Assembly: GCA_000695325.1 (NCBI GenBank)
Contig: AVPN01000120.1
Span: forward strand, 2,936-26,252
Length of the DNA stretch: 23,317 nucleotides
Direction: 5' to 3'
From: Pleurobrachia bachei
Taxonomy: Eukaryota; Ctenophora; Tentaculata; Cydippida; Pleurobrachiidae
The notes beneath the pieces were generated by a model, which saw only the letters and a list, made by a program, of their open reading frames with translations, ran no database searches and was not told the origin of the DNA. This document shows, piece by piece, positions 1-8,737 of this stretch. Position 1 is the stretch's first letter. The number at the start of each line of letters is the position of its first letter. Both the position numbers and the translations under genes were made by a program.

Positions 1-89
1 TACCCATTTTGTATGAGTTCAACTTACATAACGTATTGCATCTACTATCAAATATAAACATTGTTTGATAATCAATCCCGTAACAAACA

Positions 90-180
90 AATAATATCTG
101 GCAGAGCATTGAGTCTCTTGACACCATACCACTTTCCGCGCGAGAACTGTGGTCAGAACATTGTCCTGACAGAATAATAC
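90..180 (-). mobile_element. 75-bp hAT-like MITE with 8-bp target duplication
   Basis: The element occupies 98-172, starting CTGGCAGAGCATT and ending TCCTGACAG. It is flanked by AATAATAT (90-97) and AATAATAC (173-180), an 8-bp direct repeat with one mismatch, as expected for hAT-superfamily insertions. Read on the minus strand it matches the element at 4909-4987 through its first ~35 bases. It has no coding capacity. The hAT assignment rests only on duplication length and terminal inverted repeats. Confidence 0.6.
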
Positions 181-595
181 GCCCGCGCGCGAGCTCCTCC
201 CGACTGGCTTATAAGCAAAGCAAGTACCGTCATCATTTTAACGCGCATTGGCAAGAGAGCGCAACGGATAGCTTGGAATAGCTCCAGGTGGCAAGAAGTG
301 GCTAAAAAGCGCACAGTTTTAAGCCGGCAGCTAAAGTGCTACACTCACCCAAAATGTTATTCAAAGGCGATTCCCCTCTAGTTATGATGTCGTTAACATA
401 TTCCAGGGTACGGAAATTTTAATTTCCAATTTTTTCATAAATAGGGAAGGCTGTGTGTTATCACTGATAACACACTTTAGTGTTTCTCTTGCTCCATGTT
501 ATGATATTTTGACTGAAGGTTGATGCAAAGTCTTTACATTTTTATGACATAATACGTTATGTTAAACACAATATGATCAAGAACATGTTCAAACA
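181..595. other. No gene seen; contains a 23-bp perfect palindrome
   Basis: No supported reading frame is visible here. A short CG-rich patch lies at 181-195. A perfect palindrome at 453-475 has 11-base arms GTGTGTTATCA around a single C, and could form a hairpin. Confidence 0.5.
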
Positions 596-690
596 ACTGG
601 ATAGTGGATACGCCAGAAACAGTCGAGCTGTATAAACTAAAGCCTTTAGTTTATACAGCTCGACTGTTTCTGGCGTATCCACTATCCAGT
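596..690. repeat. 95-bp palindrome (47-bp perfect arms, 1-base centre)
   Basis: Arm 596-642 and arm 644-690 are exact reverse complements separated by one C at 643. Outside the arms a weaker inverted match (ATGTTCAAAC near 584-593 against ATTTGAACAT near 729-738) suggests the foldback once extended further. A reading frame that crosses it on the minus strand is a by-product of the symmetry. It could be a foldback transposon or a palindrome made by replication or repair. Confidence 0.85.
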
Positions 691-1540
691 AAAGGGAACT
701 AGCCGTATAATAATATGGTATCATATAGATTTGAACATTTCCCATTACCATGAAGCTCAAATAAACTATAAAACTCTAAACTGGCATAAATACTTATGAT
801 AAGAACGAATTCGCCTGTCAGCAAAAAGCGCATATATATATATAATATATTATTCATTACAATATTTGGAAATAGAAATTATCTGAAAACAAACCACAAA
901 CGTATGTGATGTACGTGAAGCAACTTTTAGTCGAGACTGGCTGGAGTTTTCTAAAATTACAAACAACAATTCTGTTACAATATAGCGTAATCAAGTAAAT
1001 GTTTTCAAAATTGTACAACGCTGGATGTTTGACGGTCGTAATTAATGGTTTTAATTAATGACTGCATTATAAATGCGGTTTTTTATTCCATTCAGCTGGC
1101 GACCTCTCTTAATTTCACTTATATGGGTTACATATATTTCTCTCTCCCTTTCAATCTACTACTTCCCTTGACCTTTTCTCACTTACATAGAACTTCAGTA
1201 TAATGAGTACTTAACAAAAAGTTATCCAAGTCAAAATAACCAAAGACTCAAGAAGTAGCTGTATAGTCCCCCAAATATCCTTGCCCCTATATTCGTGTTG
1301 GCAGCAGGACAGCAATTAAGATGTTGTGGTTTGGACTTAATGAAAACTGGCACAGTGCACATGCGGCTATATCGGGCAGACAACAATTGGAACAATATTG
1401 TTCACTAATTCTCCCGTTTTAACAAAATACAGTACGAGGTATTTGGTTGGATTCAATTAAACCTGCAGGTGAAATATTATACCCGCGGGTAATTTTCAAA
1501 GTTATGACCGATCAGCACGGCGTCACATTATCATTTCTTT
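691..1540. other. No gene seen; AT-rich intergenic DNA
   Basis: There is a short TA-dinucleotide run near 831-850 and small AT-rich foldbacks near 1040-1085. No domain or convincing exon is present on either strand. Confidence 0.5.
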
Positions 1541-1546
1541 GCAGAA

Positions 1547-1596
<50 letters not shown>

Positions 1597-1685
1597 CTAG
1601 TTTCGACCCTTTTTGAAATCGAGGGCGATGAAAGTCAAATTTGACCTGTCAGCCAATGCTCTGACCCAATTCATAGCCAATGGCA

Positions 1686-1735
<50 letters not shown>

Positions 1736-1820
1736 CTTTCGACCCTTTTTGAAATCGAGGGCGATGAAAGTCAAATTTGACCTGTCAGCCAATGCTCTGA
1801 CCCAATTCATAGCCAATGGC
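1547..1820. repeat. Tandem ~136-bp duplication with two (GACA)n arrays
   Basis: GACA tetranucleotide arrays lie at about 1547-1595 and 1686-1735. Each is followed by the same ~85-bp sequence, from TTTCGACCC (1601 and 1737) to CCAATGGC. The whole unit is therefore repeated once with an offset of 136 bp. The unit contains CTGTCAGCCAATGCTCTGAC, one end of the hAT-like MITE seen intact at 4909-4987. An open frame across the first array encodes only a D-R-Q-T repeat and is not treated as a gene. Confidence 0.85.
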
Positions 1821-1829
1821 TAGCATCCA

Positions 1830-2600
1830 ACTTCGACAATTATGCTTTTTTAAATGAAAACTATCCCCTCGATCGAAGACAGAATTTCGTTCGAAAGCTG
1901 GGCACATAATCACTCGGGTACCCTTGATTTGATTTGATTAGAGCGGTTGCCATGGGTGTGAACCCCTGTCCCCTACGCACGAGGGCCAATCACTTGGTGA
2001 TACCAGCACCGCTAATGATCGGGTATACCCTTAAATTGAGGAAGGGCGGGAACGTAGCCTCCTGAAGTCCTGAGCTATATCTCTTCATTACAACCACTAG
2101 ATAATATCGGTTCTATTTATCTTTTTGGGCAAGCTCCAGATCGAACAGCTGCAGCTTATGCATTTTAATGAAAATTTCATTAAACTTTAATTTAAAGATA
2201 AAATATTTATATCCTCTTTTATCGAAAGTAGTTAAAATGAAATCACCGAAGGTATCGTTTGTTTTCACTCTCCCTAGTGTTATTATATAACTTCAGGAAC
2301 GGGCTCTCTCTCTCTCTCTCACCCCATACTTTGAAACTAGACGCGAAATCTAGCGTAGCTTTTTTTCTTCACCTCAAAAGGTTGTTATGTTCTAACACCA
2401 CTCCCTTTACATTTTATTACTTAGTGCAGCTCGGGGCCGCGGGGGCGGGGCTCCCGAAACATGACAGGCTAGCCAGGCAATCCATAATGGATTGACACCT
2501 AGCGCAAGCAAGATTGAGCTCGCACTTCTCTGCGAAGCAGGGAGGTAGGAATGGTACCAAGGCAATCCAAAGGTTTTTGAGCGTTTGGTATTTGTACTTG
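1830..2600. other. No gene seen; possible SINE-like patch near 1930-1975
   Basis: Around 1935-1970 there is an A-box-like TTAGAGCGGTTGCC and a B-box-like GGTGTGAACCCC, reminiscent of a tRNA-derived SINE head. Spacing is shorter than usual, no second copy was found and no tail is evident, so this is weak. A CT dinucleotide run occurs near 2306-2320 and a G/C-rich patch near 2428-2452. The short open frames here lack domains. Confidence 0.3.
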
Positions 2601-3470
2601 TTGTTATCATCTGTTTACTGTCTGTGGGGATTCTATCCAAACTTCATAGAACGTATGTGGGTCACATGACTTCAAACTACACACGGTCCTGAGTGAGATC
2701 AACGCCACCCGCGACTGTGATCGATCCCGTGACACACACATTGAAGTTCTCGAAGTTTCGCGGAAATATGAAATCGGCAATTTTTGACAGAGAAGTCATT
2801 TCCAAGAGGCTTATTTCTTGGTACATCTCGACTCAGAATATGGTTATCTATCAATTTCACCATTTTTGGTGCAGCTAATCCAGTCGCATGGTTCCCCCTA
2901 ACTCAGCAAATCGCAGTTCCCCCAGTTCACAATGGACGATAGTACCACGCGACATTGTACTGGTACTCTGAATTTTAGTGTTTGAACTTGAGTGTGTGCT
3001 ATGTTGATGGGATGTACTAACACGCGATCTCAACTTTAGAAGAAATTTACAGTCGGGCACCGATTTAGAGGGGGGGAGTGTTTTGTCATGAATACTCTTA
3101 ATTTTCCATATCGGGGGAAGATTATCCTGCCACTAAATCGGAGGGCCGCTAAATCGGGGTCTGACTGTATAGAAGTGTATAGTCTTCTATTTCCTATCGC
3201 TTTCTCAACCATTCCCTTCCCTTCCCAATCCTGTATAATAGCTTAATATTAATATGACACGTACGGGTCGAAGGTGCCTCCAGCTCACGGCACCTACATA
3301 GCACGCTATGTAATACAGCGTGTCACGTGACATAACATTCCGAACTCCCGTCGGAAAGGACCTTTTTAGAACAATGCGCTCTTTCAAAGAACTGATCATT
3401 TGAGTCAAATTTGAGTCATGGATTTGCATCAAGCCTATTGTTATAAAATGGTACCTCTTTAATCTCTATT
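2600..3470. repeat. Dispersed ~1-kb repeat, copy 1
   Basis: This segment matches 4668-5803 almost end to end. Shared landmarks are TTTACTGTCTGTGGGGA (2617, 4697), TGAAGTTCTCGAAGTTT (2742, 5073), the pogo-like MITE, and the end TACCTCTTTAATCTCTAT (3452-3469, 5786-5803). Copy 1 lacks about 230 bp present in copy 2 after the match to CGCGACTGTGATCGA. There are no terminal inverted repeats and no coding capacity. Short open frames occur in both copies but do not stay in register. Confidence 0.8.
3050..3167. mobile_element. pogo/Tigger-like MITE, 118 bp, TA target site
   Basis: It begins TA|CAGTCGGGCACCGATTTAG and ends CCGCTAAATCGGGGTCTGACTG|TA. These are imperfect inverted repeats flanked by TA on both sides. 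CAGT-start ends with a CGATTTAGCGG core and a TA duplication are typical of pogo/Tigger nonautonomous elements. It is the orthologous insertion of 5375-5511, shortened by a small internal deletion. Confidence 0.65.
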
Positions 3471-3472
3471 AT

Positions 3473-4668
3473 AAGTTGGAGATGAACGTCGAAGTCGTTC
3501 GTTAGGCGGTATCTAAGCGACAGACTGCTCCTTCATTAAGAATCCCAATGGCCTGTTTCCAAGAACTGTTGGTGAACTGACGAAATCGCGCGCACACCAC
3601 ATGGTACCACACGCGACACACCCATAGCAATGCATTGGGGTGTCGTCATTCCTGTTGCTATAGGGACACCTTCTATTCCAACAGTTATCTCAGATCTCCT
3701 GCTATCTGATCACATTTCACGTAATTATTTAACCTCATTAATACCCCCGTCAGTGACACCCCTGTCAGTGTCACATTTCTCTGTACTCACATGTCTTTGT
3801 GACATGTATTCCACACCCATGGAATTGGAACTTTGATGGAAAACTCAAAGCCGGGCAACGAAATACGTTAAACAGCCGGCTTTCTTCTTGAGAGCAGACA
3901 TTTAAACTATTTTGCATAATTATGGCAGTGATTATTTCGGAATATAATTTAGCAATTCCGTCTCCATAGTTACCGGTTTAGTTGCCATGGCAACCATCAT
4001 ATCGCCCTCGCCTTCTTATAGAACGAGATCGTTTTTCTAAGGGGTTGATGGTGTCTGATTTCGTACATGCTGAGGCCCAGCCTGTCGAAGGACTCCTGAC
4101 GGAGTTTCCAAAGGGCGGGGCATTCAGTTAGTACATGCTTTATTGTTTCGTCTTCCATCCCACATGCTTCGCAGGTGGTGGTCTCGACTTTTTTTAGTTT
4201 TTTCATGTGGTAGTTCAGGTGGCAGTGCCCTGTGAGTAGGTGCGTCGCCGCCCTTAGGTCTGTTCGATTAAGTTTTGGAAGAGTTCTCTCATATCTTTCG
4301 GTCCACATCATGTCCATATGTTTGGTATGTTTGATGGGTCCGGTTTTAACCTTTTCCCTGAGGGCTGCATAAGCTGCCGCTTTAGGGATTGGTATGAGAG
4401 TAACTTCTTCGATTTCCTGAGCACCCTTTTTAGCCAGAATGTCTGCTATTTCGTTTCCATCGTACCCTTGGTGGGCCGGGATCCATCTAATCATGACATC
4501 ATTGAATATAGCTAGGGTGTTCAGATTTTTGATAGTTTTTATCGTGGTTCTTGATCTGCATGTCGTGGAGTCTAGTATAATAGGGTCTTAATTTTCCCTT
4601 GACTGTCACAGTTTATGAGTATTCGCTCGTTTGCGGTTCCTCTGTCTAGGAGAGACTGAGCTGTCTGT
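3473..4668 (-). mobile_element. 5'-truncated LINE with RNase H domain and 3' UTR
   Basis: The minus strand encodes the C-terminal end of a non-LTR retrotransposon polyprotein. A 165-codon open frame (4494 to 3997) begins with the RNase H end motif MIRWIPAHQGYDGNEIADIL and ends with a LINE-type zinc knuckle, C-x2-C-x8-H-x4-C, about 50 residues before the stop. Upstream, to about 4668, the RNase H core continues (ERILINCDSQG, then LDSTTCRSRTTIK) but is split by a frameshift near 4590, so the copy is dead. The 3' UTR runs from 3996 to about 3473; both its start (GGTTGCCATGGCAAC) and its last ~65 bp recur at 7612-7830. The reverse transcriptase and endonuclease are absent. The RNase H suggests an I/R1-type or related clade, which cannot be resolved without the reverse transcriptase. 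Confidence 0.85.
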
Positions 4669-4900
4669 TGACTTGTTGTTATCGCTGCTGATATGTTTAC
4701 TGTCTGTGGGGACTGACACATTCCTTAATTCTATCCGAACTACATATAGAACGTATGTGGTTCACGTGACTTAAAACTACACACGGTCCTGAGTGAGATC
4801 GACCCGCGACTGTGATCGAGCGATTAGCGAAGCGAAAATAGGTTGCTGCGTGGATCCAACACTGATCCCGTCTCAAAGGGAGCAAAAATACAATTGCGCC

Positions 4901-4995
4901 CAATGAAGCTGTCAGGCCAATGCTCTGACCACAGTTCTTACGCGCTCCGAGAGAAGCGAGAATTGGGTCAGGCCAATGCTCTGACAGCAATGAAG
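4901..4995 (+). mobile_element. 79-bp hAT-like MITE with perfect 8-bp target duplication
   Basis: The element spans 4909-4987. It starts CTGTCAGGCCAATGCTCTGAC and ends with the same motif closing in CTGACAG, so the ends are inverted repeats (7 bp perfect, about 16 of 21 overall). It is flanked by exact 8-bp direct repeats CAATGAAG at 4901-4908 and 4988-4995. It is noncoding. An 8-bp duplication fits the hAT superfamily. Confidence 0.75.
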
Positions 4996-5374
4996 TTGAA
5001 ATCAAGAATTGATAGGTTACACATTGCACACTGGTCGCTTGTATTGAGATATCAATCACGTGACACACACATTGAAGTTCTCGAAGTTTTGCGAAAATAT
5101 GGAATCGGCAATTTTTGACAGAGAAATCATTTCCAAGAGGCTTATTTCTTGGTACATCTCGACTCAGAATATATTGTTTCCTTTATCCATCAATTTCACC
5201 ATTTTTGGTGCAACTAATCCAGTGGCATGGTTCCCCCTAACTCAACAAATCGCAGTTGACTTAATTCATAATGGTACCACGCGACATTGTGGTACTCTGA
5301 ATTTTAGTGTTTGAACTTGTGTGTGTGCTAATGCTAATGTTGATGAGATACCAATCTCAACTTTAGAAGAAATA

Positions 5375-5511
5375 CAGTCGGGCCACGTTTTAGTGGGGCA
5401 CCAGCTCGGGGGAAAGAGTTTTGTCATGAATAGTAATACTCTTAATTTTCTATATTGGGGGAAGATTATCCTGCCACTAAATCGGAGGGCCGCTAAATCG
5501 GGGTCTGACTG
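5375..5511. mobile_element. pogo/Tigger-like MITE, 137 bp, TA target site
   Basis: Ends are TA|CAGTCGGGCCACGTTTTAG and CGCTAAATCGGGGTCTGACTG|TA, imperfect inverted repeats of about 25 bp with TA on both sides. It is the same insertion as 3050-3167, so it landed before the surrounding 1-kb repeat was copied. No transposase is encoded. Confidence 0.7.
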
Positions 5512-5844
5512 TATAGTAGTGTATAGTCTTCTATTTCCTCTCGCTTTCTCAACCATTCCCTTCCCTTCCCAATCAGCTGTATAGCTTAATATTAATATGA
5601 CACGTACGGGTCGACGCGAAGGTGCCTCCAGCTCCCGGCACCTACATAACAGCGTGTCACGTGACATAACATTCCGAACTCCCGTCGGAAAGGACCTTTT
5701 TAGAACAATGCGCTCTTTCAAAGAACTGATCATTTTAGTCAAATTTGAGTCATGAATTTGCATAAATCCCATTGTTATAAAATGGTACCTCTTTAATCTC
5801 TATGTTCGCAAAAGGCAAGCTTCCCCTCGTCCGACCCGAAGTTC

Positions 5845-6480
5845 ATACCCCTGCACATACCCCTGCACAAATCGGGGGCAAATTGTGCAGGGGTCACCCC
5901 AAAATTTGTATGGCTCTAAGTAATTAATTAATTAATTTTGACTATTCCCACTTTCTGTAGATTATATGTTTTATGCATGAAGAACATTCCTAGAAAGTTT
6001 CAAGTCGATATTTTAAGCAGAACGGAAAATATAATTTAGTGCAGGGGCAAACAAAATGGTGCAAGGGCACATGTTCAGGGGAAATTTGCACAAATTGTGC
6101 AGGGGCAAATTTCAATTAATTTGCCTATAATTAATTACCTAATTGATATATTAATCATACAGCTCTTCTAGTACTCGTAGTTATGCTACGAGAACATGCA
6201 TAGAAAGTTTCGTGTCAAAATATTAAACGGTGTGGACACAGTTCGATCATAACAGTGGTGCAAGGGCAGCCCCTGAACCATTTGCCCTTGCACAGTGCCT
6301 GCCCCTGCACCAAATTCCATTTTTTGCACGGCTCTAACTAACTAATTAAGTAATTTTGACTATTCCCACTTTTCGAACATCATATTTTATGATTGAAGAA
6401 CATTCCTACAAAGTTTCAAGGCGATATTTTAAGCAGAACGGAAAATAGAATTTGGTGCAGGGGCGCGGTGCAGGGGACCG
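5845..6480. mobile_element. Cluster of TGCAGGGGC-ended MITEs
   Basis: The clearest copy is 6301-6464 (164 bp), with 5' end GCCCCTGCACCAAATTC and 3' end GAATTTGGTGCAGGGGC, near-perfect inverted repeats of over 20 bp. A related copy covers about 5880-6048 and shares the core (TTTTGACTATTCCCACTTT, AGAACATTCCTA, TTTTAAGCAGAACGGAAAAT). A more diverged one lies at about 6095-6275. The motif GTGCA(A/G)GGGCA or its complement recurs about ten times. An 11-bp foldback GTGCAAGGGCA/TGCCCTTGCAC spans 6257-6292. No protein is encoded and no clear target duplication was found, because neighbours are nested. Confidence 0.7.
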
Positions 6481-6550
6481 CGCACACAATGACGATAATT
6501 AATTGATACAAGACGTCATCTTAATTTTGATCTGCATCCCTGTCTAATGA

Positions 6551-6582
6551 GAGACAGAAAGAAAGAGAGGGAGAGAGAGAGT

Positions 6583-6619
<37 letters not shown>

Positions 6620-6656
6620 GGGGAGAGAGAGAGAGAGAAAGAGAGAAAGAGAGAGT
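6551..6656 (+). repeat. GA-rich microsatellite
   Basis: A long, slightly interrupted GA run with GAAA and GAGC interruptions. Open frames on both strands here encode only E-R or S-L repeats and are low-complexity artefacts. Confidence 0.9.
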
Positions 6657-7015
6657 CCGAGGGATATGCATAGTGCATACGCATACAGACAACAGACGGA
6701 CAGCGGACAGGCTTAAAAATATCAAGTCACGTTGGATAATGTTATTGTCATCTGGAATTTGAAATAATCATCTCTCTCTCTAGTCTCTGCGTGCTTGACT
6801 CCTTCTCTCACTATAGCTAAATCCTTAAATCTCCACCCTCCCTCGCTGCGTAAAACTTCTCTGTGCTTGGCCTTTGCCTATCCTTCATTTTATTTTATCT
6901 ATCTCAGTCGTGTATTAGCCGTTTTACTTGTGTTAACCTTTAGTGCTTTAATACCTCCCTGAGTCAGTTCTATCAACAAACTAGTACTCCAGCTATACTG
7001 ATATAACAAATCAAT

Positions 7016-7605
7016 ATGATCTATTATTTGTTAATCTGGCTCTTATCGGTTGGTCCAGGATCGGGTAAGCTCAGAGAACTTCGAAACAATTTTAAGGATT
7101 TATTTATATCTAACTGTAAGGTTCAACGGTTTACCCTACAGGCTGCAGTACCCATGATAATTTCATGATTGGATACCTCCCGGTGAAAAAGGGAACTTTC
7201 GGTGTAGAAGGCGTTATAGAAGTAGGTGATAAAATAGTCGCAATTTGTGAAGGTTGGGTAATTATGGAGTGCCTGACTGGAAATGAACATCTCAATTGTA
7301 CCACAGCCGGCAACAGACTTCTACCTTCCGGTAAATTGTAAACAAACTTTTGAGCTCAATTAGTTTAAATGTAATTGTCCCTGATACCTGCTAGAGACAC
7401 AGAAAATGTGTCTGATAATTGTTTCCAAACTTTGCAGACGATATAACAACGTTTATTTTGCGGAGTGGTGCTAGTAAAAACTATGACGAATGCTACGAGA
7501 AATGTGATAAAAACGGCGGGTTTGTGTCACCGATCCGTTCAGAGAAGGACAACGAAAATCTGCTTTGGATGATGAGACACAAAGGAGTGAAACTTGCATG
7601 GATAG
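7016..7605 (+). CDS. Secreted or surface sushi + C-type lectin protein, 5' part (three exons)
   Basis: Exon 1 (7016-7064) encodes a signal peptide starting MIYYLLIWLLSVGPGSG and ends at donor GTAAGC. Exon 2 (7142-7330; acceptor CCCTACAG, donor GTAAAT) has a sushi/CCP-like pattern of four cysteines with the V-G-D-K-I-V-A-I-C and C-E-G-W signatures. Exon 3 (7438-7605; acceptor ACTTTGCAG, donor GTATGA) reads as the first half of a C-type lectin domain: KNYDECYEKCDKNGGF, then SEKDNENLLWMM and AWIG. All junctions are phase 1, typical for extracellular modules. The rest of the lectin fold should follow, but I found no convincing exon between 7606 and 8737, where a LINE tail begins six bases after the donor. 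The gene may be truncated, or the remaining exons may be short and missed. A role in ligand or microbe binding is inferred from the domains only. Confidence 0.7.
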
Positions 7606-7611
7606 GTATGA

Positions 7612-7830
7612 TTATAAGTTGAAGTTGGAGATGAACGTCGAAGTCGTTCGTTAGGCGGTATCTAAGCGACAGTGCTCCTTCATAAAATACTCTACAGGCA
7701 CAAAGCTGTAAAGCTGTTATTCACACTTTTGGAAGTTCCAGTGGGGTTTGTTAATATTTTCGAATGAATTTTAAAATGCCAGTTACCATAGTTACCAATT
7801 CAGTTGCCATGGCAACCGTGTTATTGACAT
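7612..7830 (-). mobile_element. LINE 3'-end fragment inside an intron
   Basis: Positions 7617-7683 match the 3' terminus of the 3473-4668 LINE (GTTGGAGATGAACGTCGAAG, then TTAGGCGGTATCTAAGCGAC). Positions near 7788-7815 match its post-stop segment (TAGTTACC..CAGTTGCCATGGCAACC). The sequence between differs from the other copy, so this is a diverged or internally rearranged relative. A GC-rich hairpin (CCCGGC-GAA-GCCGGG) follows at about 7853-7867. Confidence 0.7.
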
Positions 7831-8737
7831 TAAAAGGGGCAAAAAGAACCGCCCGGCGAAGCCGGGTGCCAATAGTTCTTCGGGAATGAACCCCGCGTGG
7901 GAATGGGTGCGCTAGTTATGTATAAAATGATCATCGAACGTTAGTTAACATATATGTATTCCCTTGCATATTGCTTGGTCATACCATATGTGTTGGTACC
8001 TTTGTTATCTCCTATACTTAGTGCGCTTGAGACATCTTAGGGGTCCTTCAAAAAGAACGTGTGCATGGGTGGGGGGATCCAGTTTTGGGCATCGATCTGG
8101 ACAGTGGGAGACGAGAGTCATAGTTCCATTGCCAACTATTCTCGCTTGTGCGACTTCGATCTCTCATAGGGTGAATCAAAAAATGCAAATGGTTGATTGC
8201 AAATTTCCGCGAAACTTGAACGTCAGTGTGTGTCACGCGATTGAGACTTCAACGAGTGTGCCCAACTTCATGACATGAAAATGGGTTCAATTCTATTGCT
8301 GCAGTCGTACCTAATTCGCTTATTATATACCGTGTGGGGCATTTGGGACAATAAAAACGGGATTGCTAATCAGAACAAGGACTGGTAAATCTCTTGAGGT
8401 GTATCCAAACAGAGCTTCAATTTCACCGTTTTCGGTATTTTCGCCGAATTTTGTTATGCCGCAGACGGTATAATTTGTTGTTGTTTGCAGCCCAATTTAC
8501 CTAGCACGGAGAACTTAACAAGTATGAAAGAAAATAAGATTAAATCACGGAAGGCGACTCAAGGTGTCTCCTGCAATTCAAATTTTAATTGTTGTTTGAA
8601 ACAACTTATTTCTTTGTTGCTCAATGTTCTCAATGTTCATTTTGCAATGGATAGATTGAGCTCTATCGTGCATAATCAATACTCAACATATTATCGGCTT
8701 AGTATTATTAAATAATTAAAGGAAGGGGGTACGTTCA
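7831..8737. other. No supported exon; includes an inverted fragment of the 1-kb repeat
   Basis: At about 8185-8255 the sequence AATTTCCGCGAAACTT..GTGTGTGTCACGCGATTGAG matches, in inverted and diverged form, 2733-2780 of the 1-kb repeat. Acceptor-like sites occur near 8040, 8303, 8469 and 8490, but each gives a short frame with no lectin signature when joined to the exon ending at 7605. The stretch just before 8738 should contain the promoter and 5' UTR of the next gene. Confidence 0.45.

Larger units (their letters stand above)
4668..5803. repeat. Dispersed ~1-kb repeat, copy 2
   Basis: This is the second copy of the 2600-3470 repeat in the same orientation, on the other side of the LINE. 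It carries an extra segment of about 230 bp (about 4826-5055) that contains the 79-bp hAT-like MITE. The two copies differ by many substitutions and small indels, so they are old. Position on both sides of a retroelement could suggest LTRs, but the enclosed protein is LINE-type and the copies lack LTR-type ends. Confidence 0.8.

Noticed and set aside
1447-1644. 65-codon plus-strand frame
   Set aside because: Much of it is the GACA microsatellite read as a D-R-Q-T repeat; the rest has no domain.
1930-1975. tRNA gene or tRNA-derived SINE
   Set aside because: Box-like motifs are too close together and no cloverleaf, tail or second copy was found. It is kept only as a weak note.
2600-5803. The paired 1-kb repeats as LTRs of a retroelement
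   Set aside because: The protein between them has LINE-type RNase H and a C-terminal LINE zinc knuckle. The repeats lack TG..CA ends, a primer-binding site and a polypurine tract, and only about 1.2 kb lies between them.
6516-6762. Open frames on both strands over the GA microsatellite
   Set aside because: Composition is only E-R or S-L repeats from simple sequence.
7964-8278. 104-codon plus-strand frame as the missing lectin exon
   Set aside because: Joining it to the exon ending at 7605 in the required phase gives a short frame with no lectin cysteine or W-N-D pattern, and its 3' part is a fragment of the 1-kb repeat.
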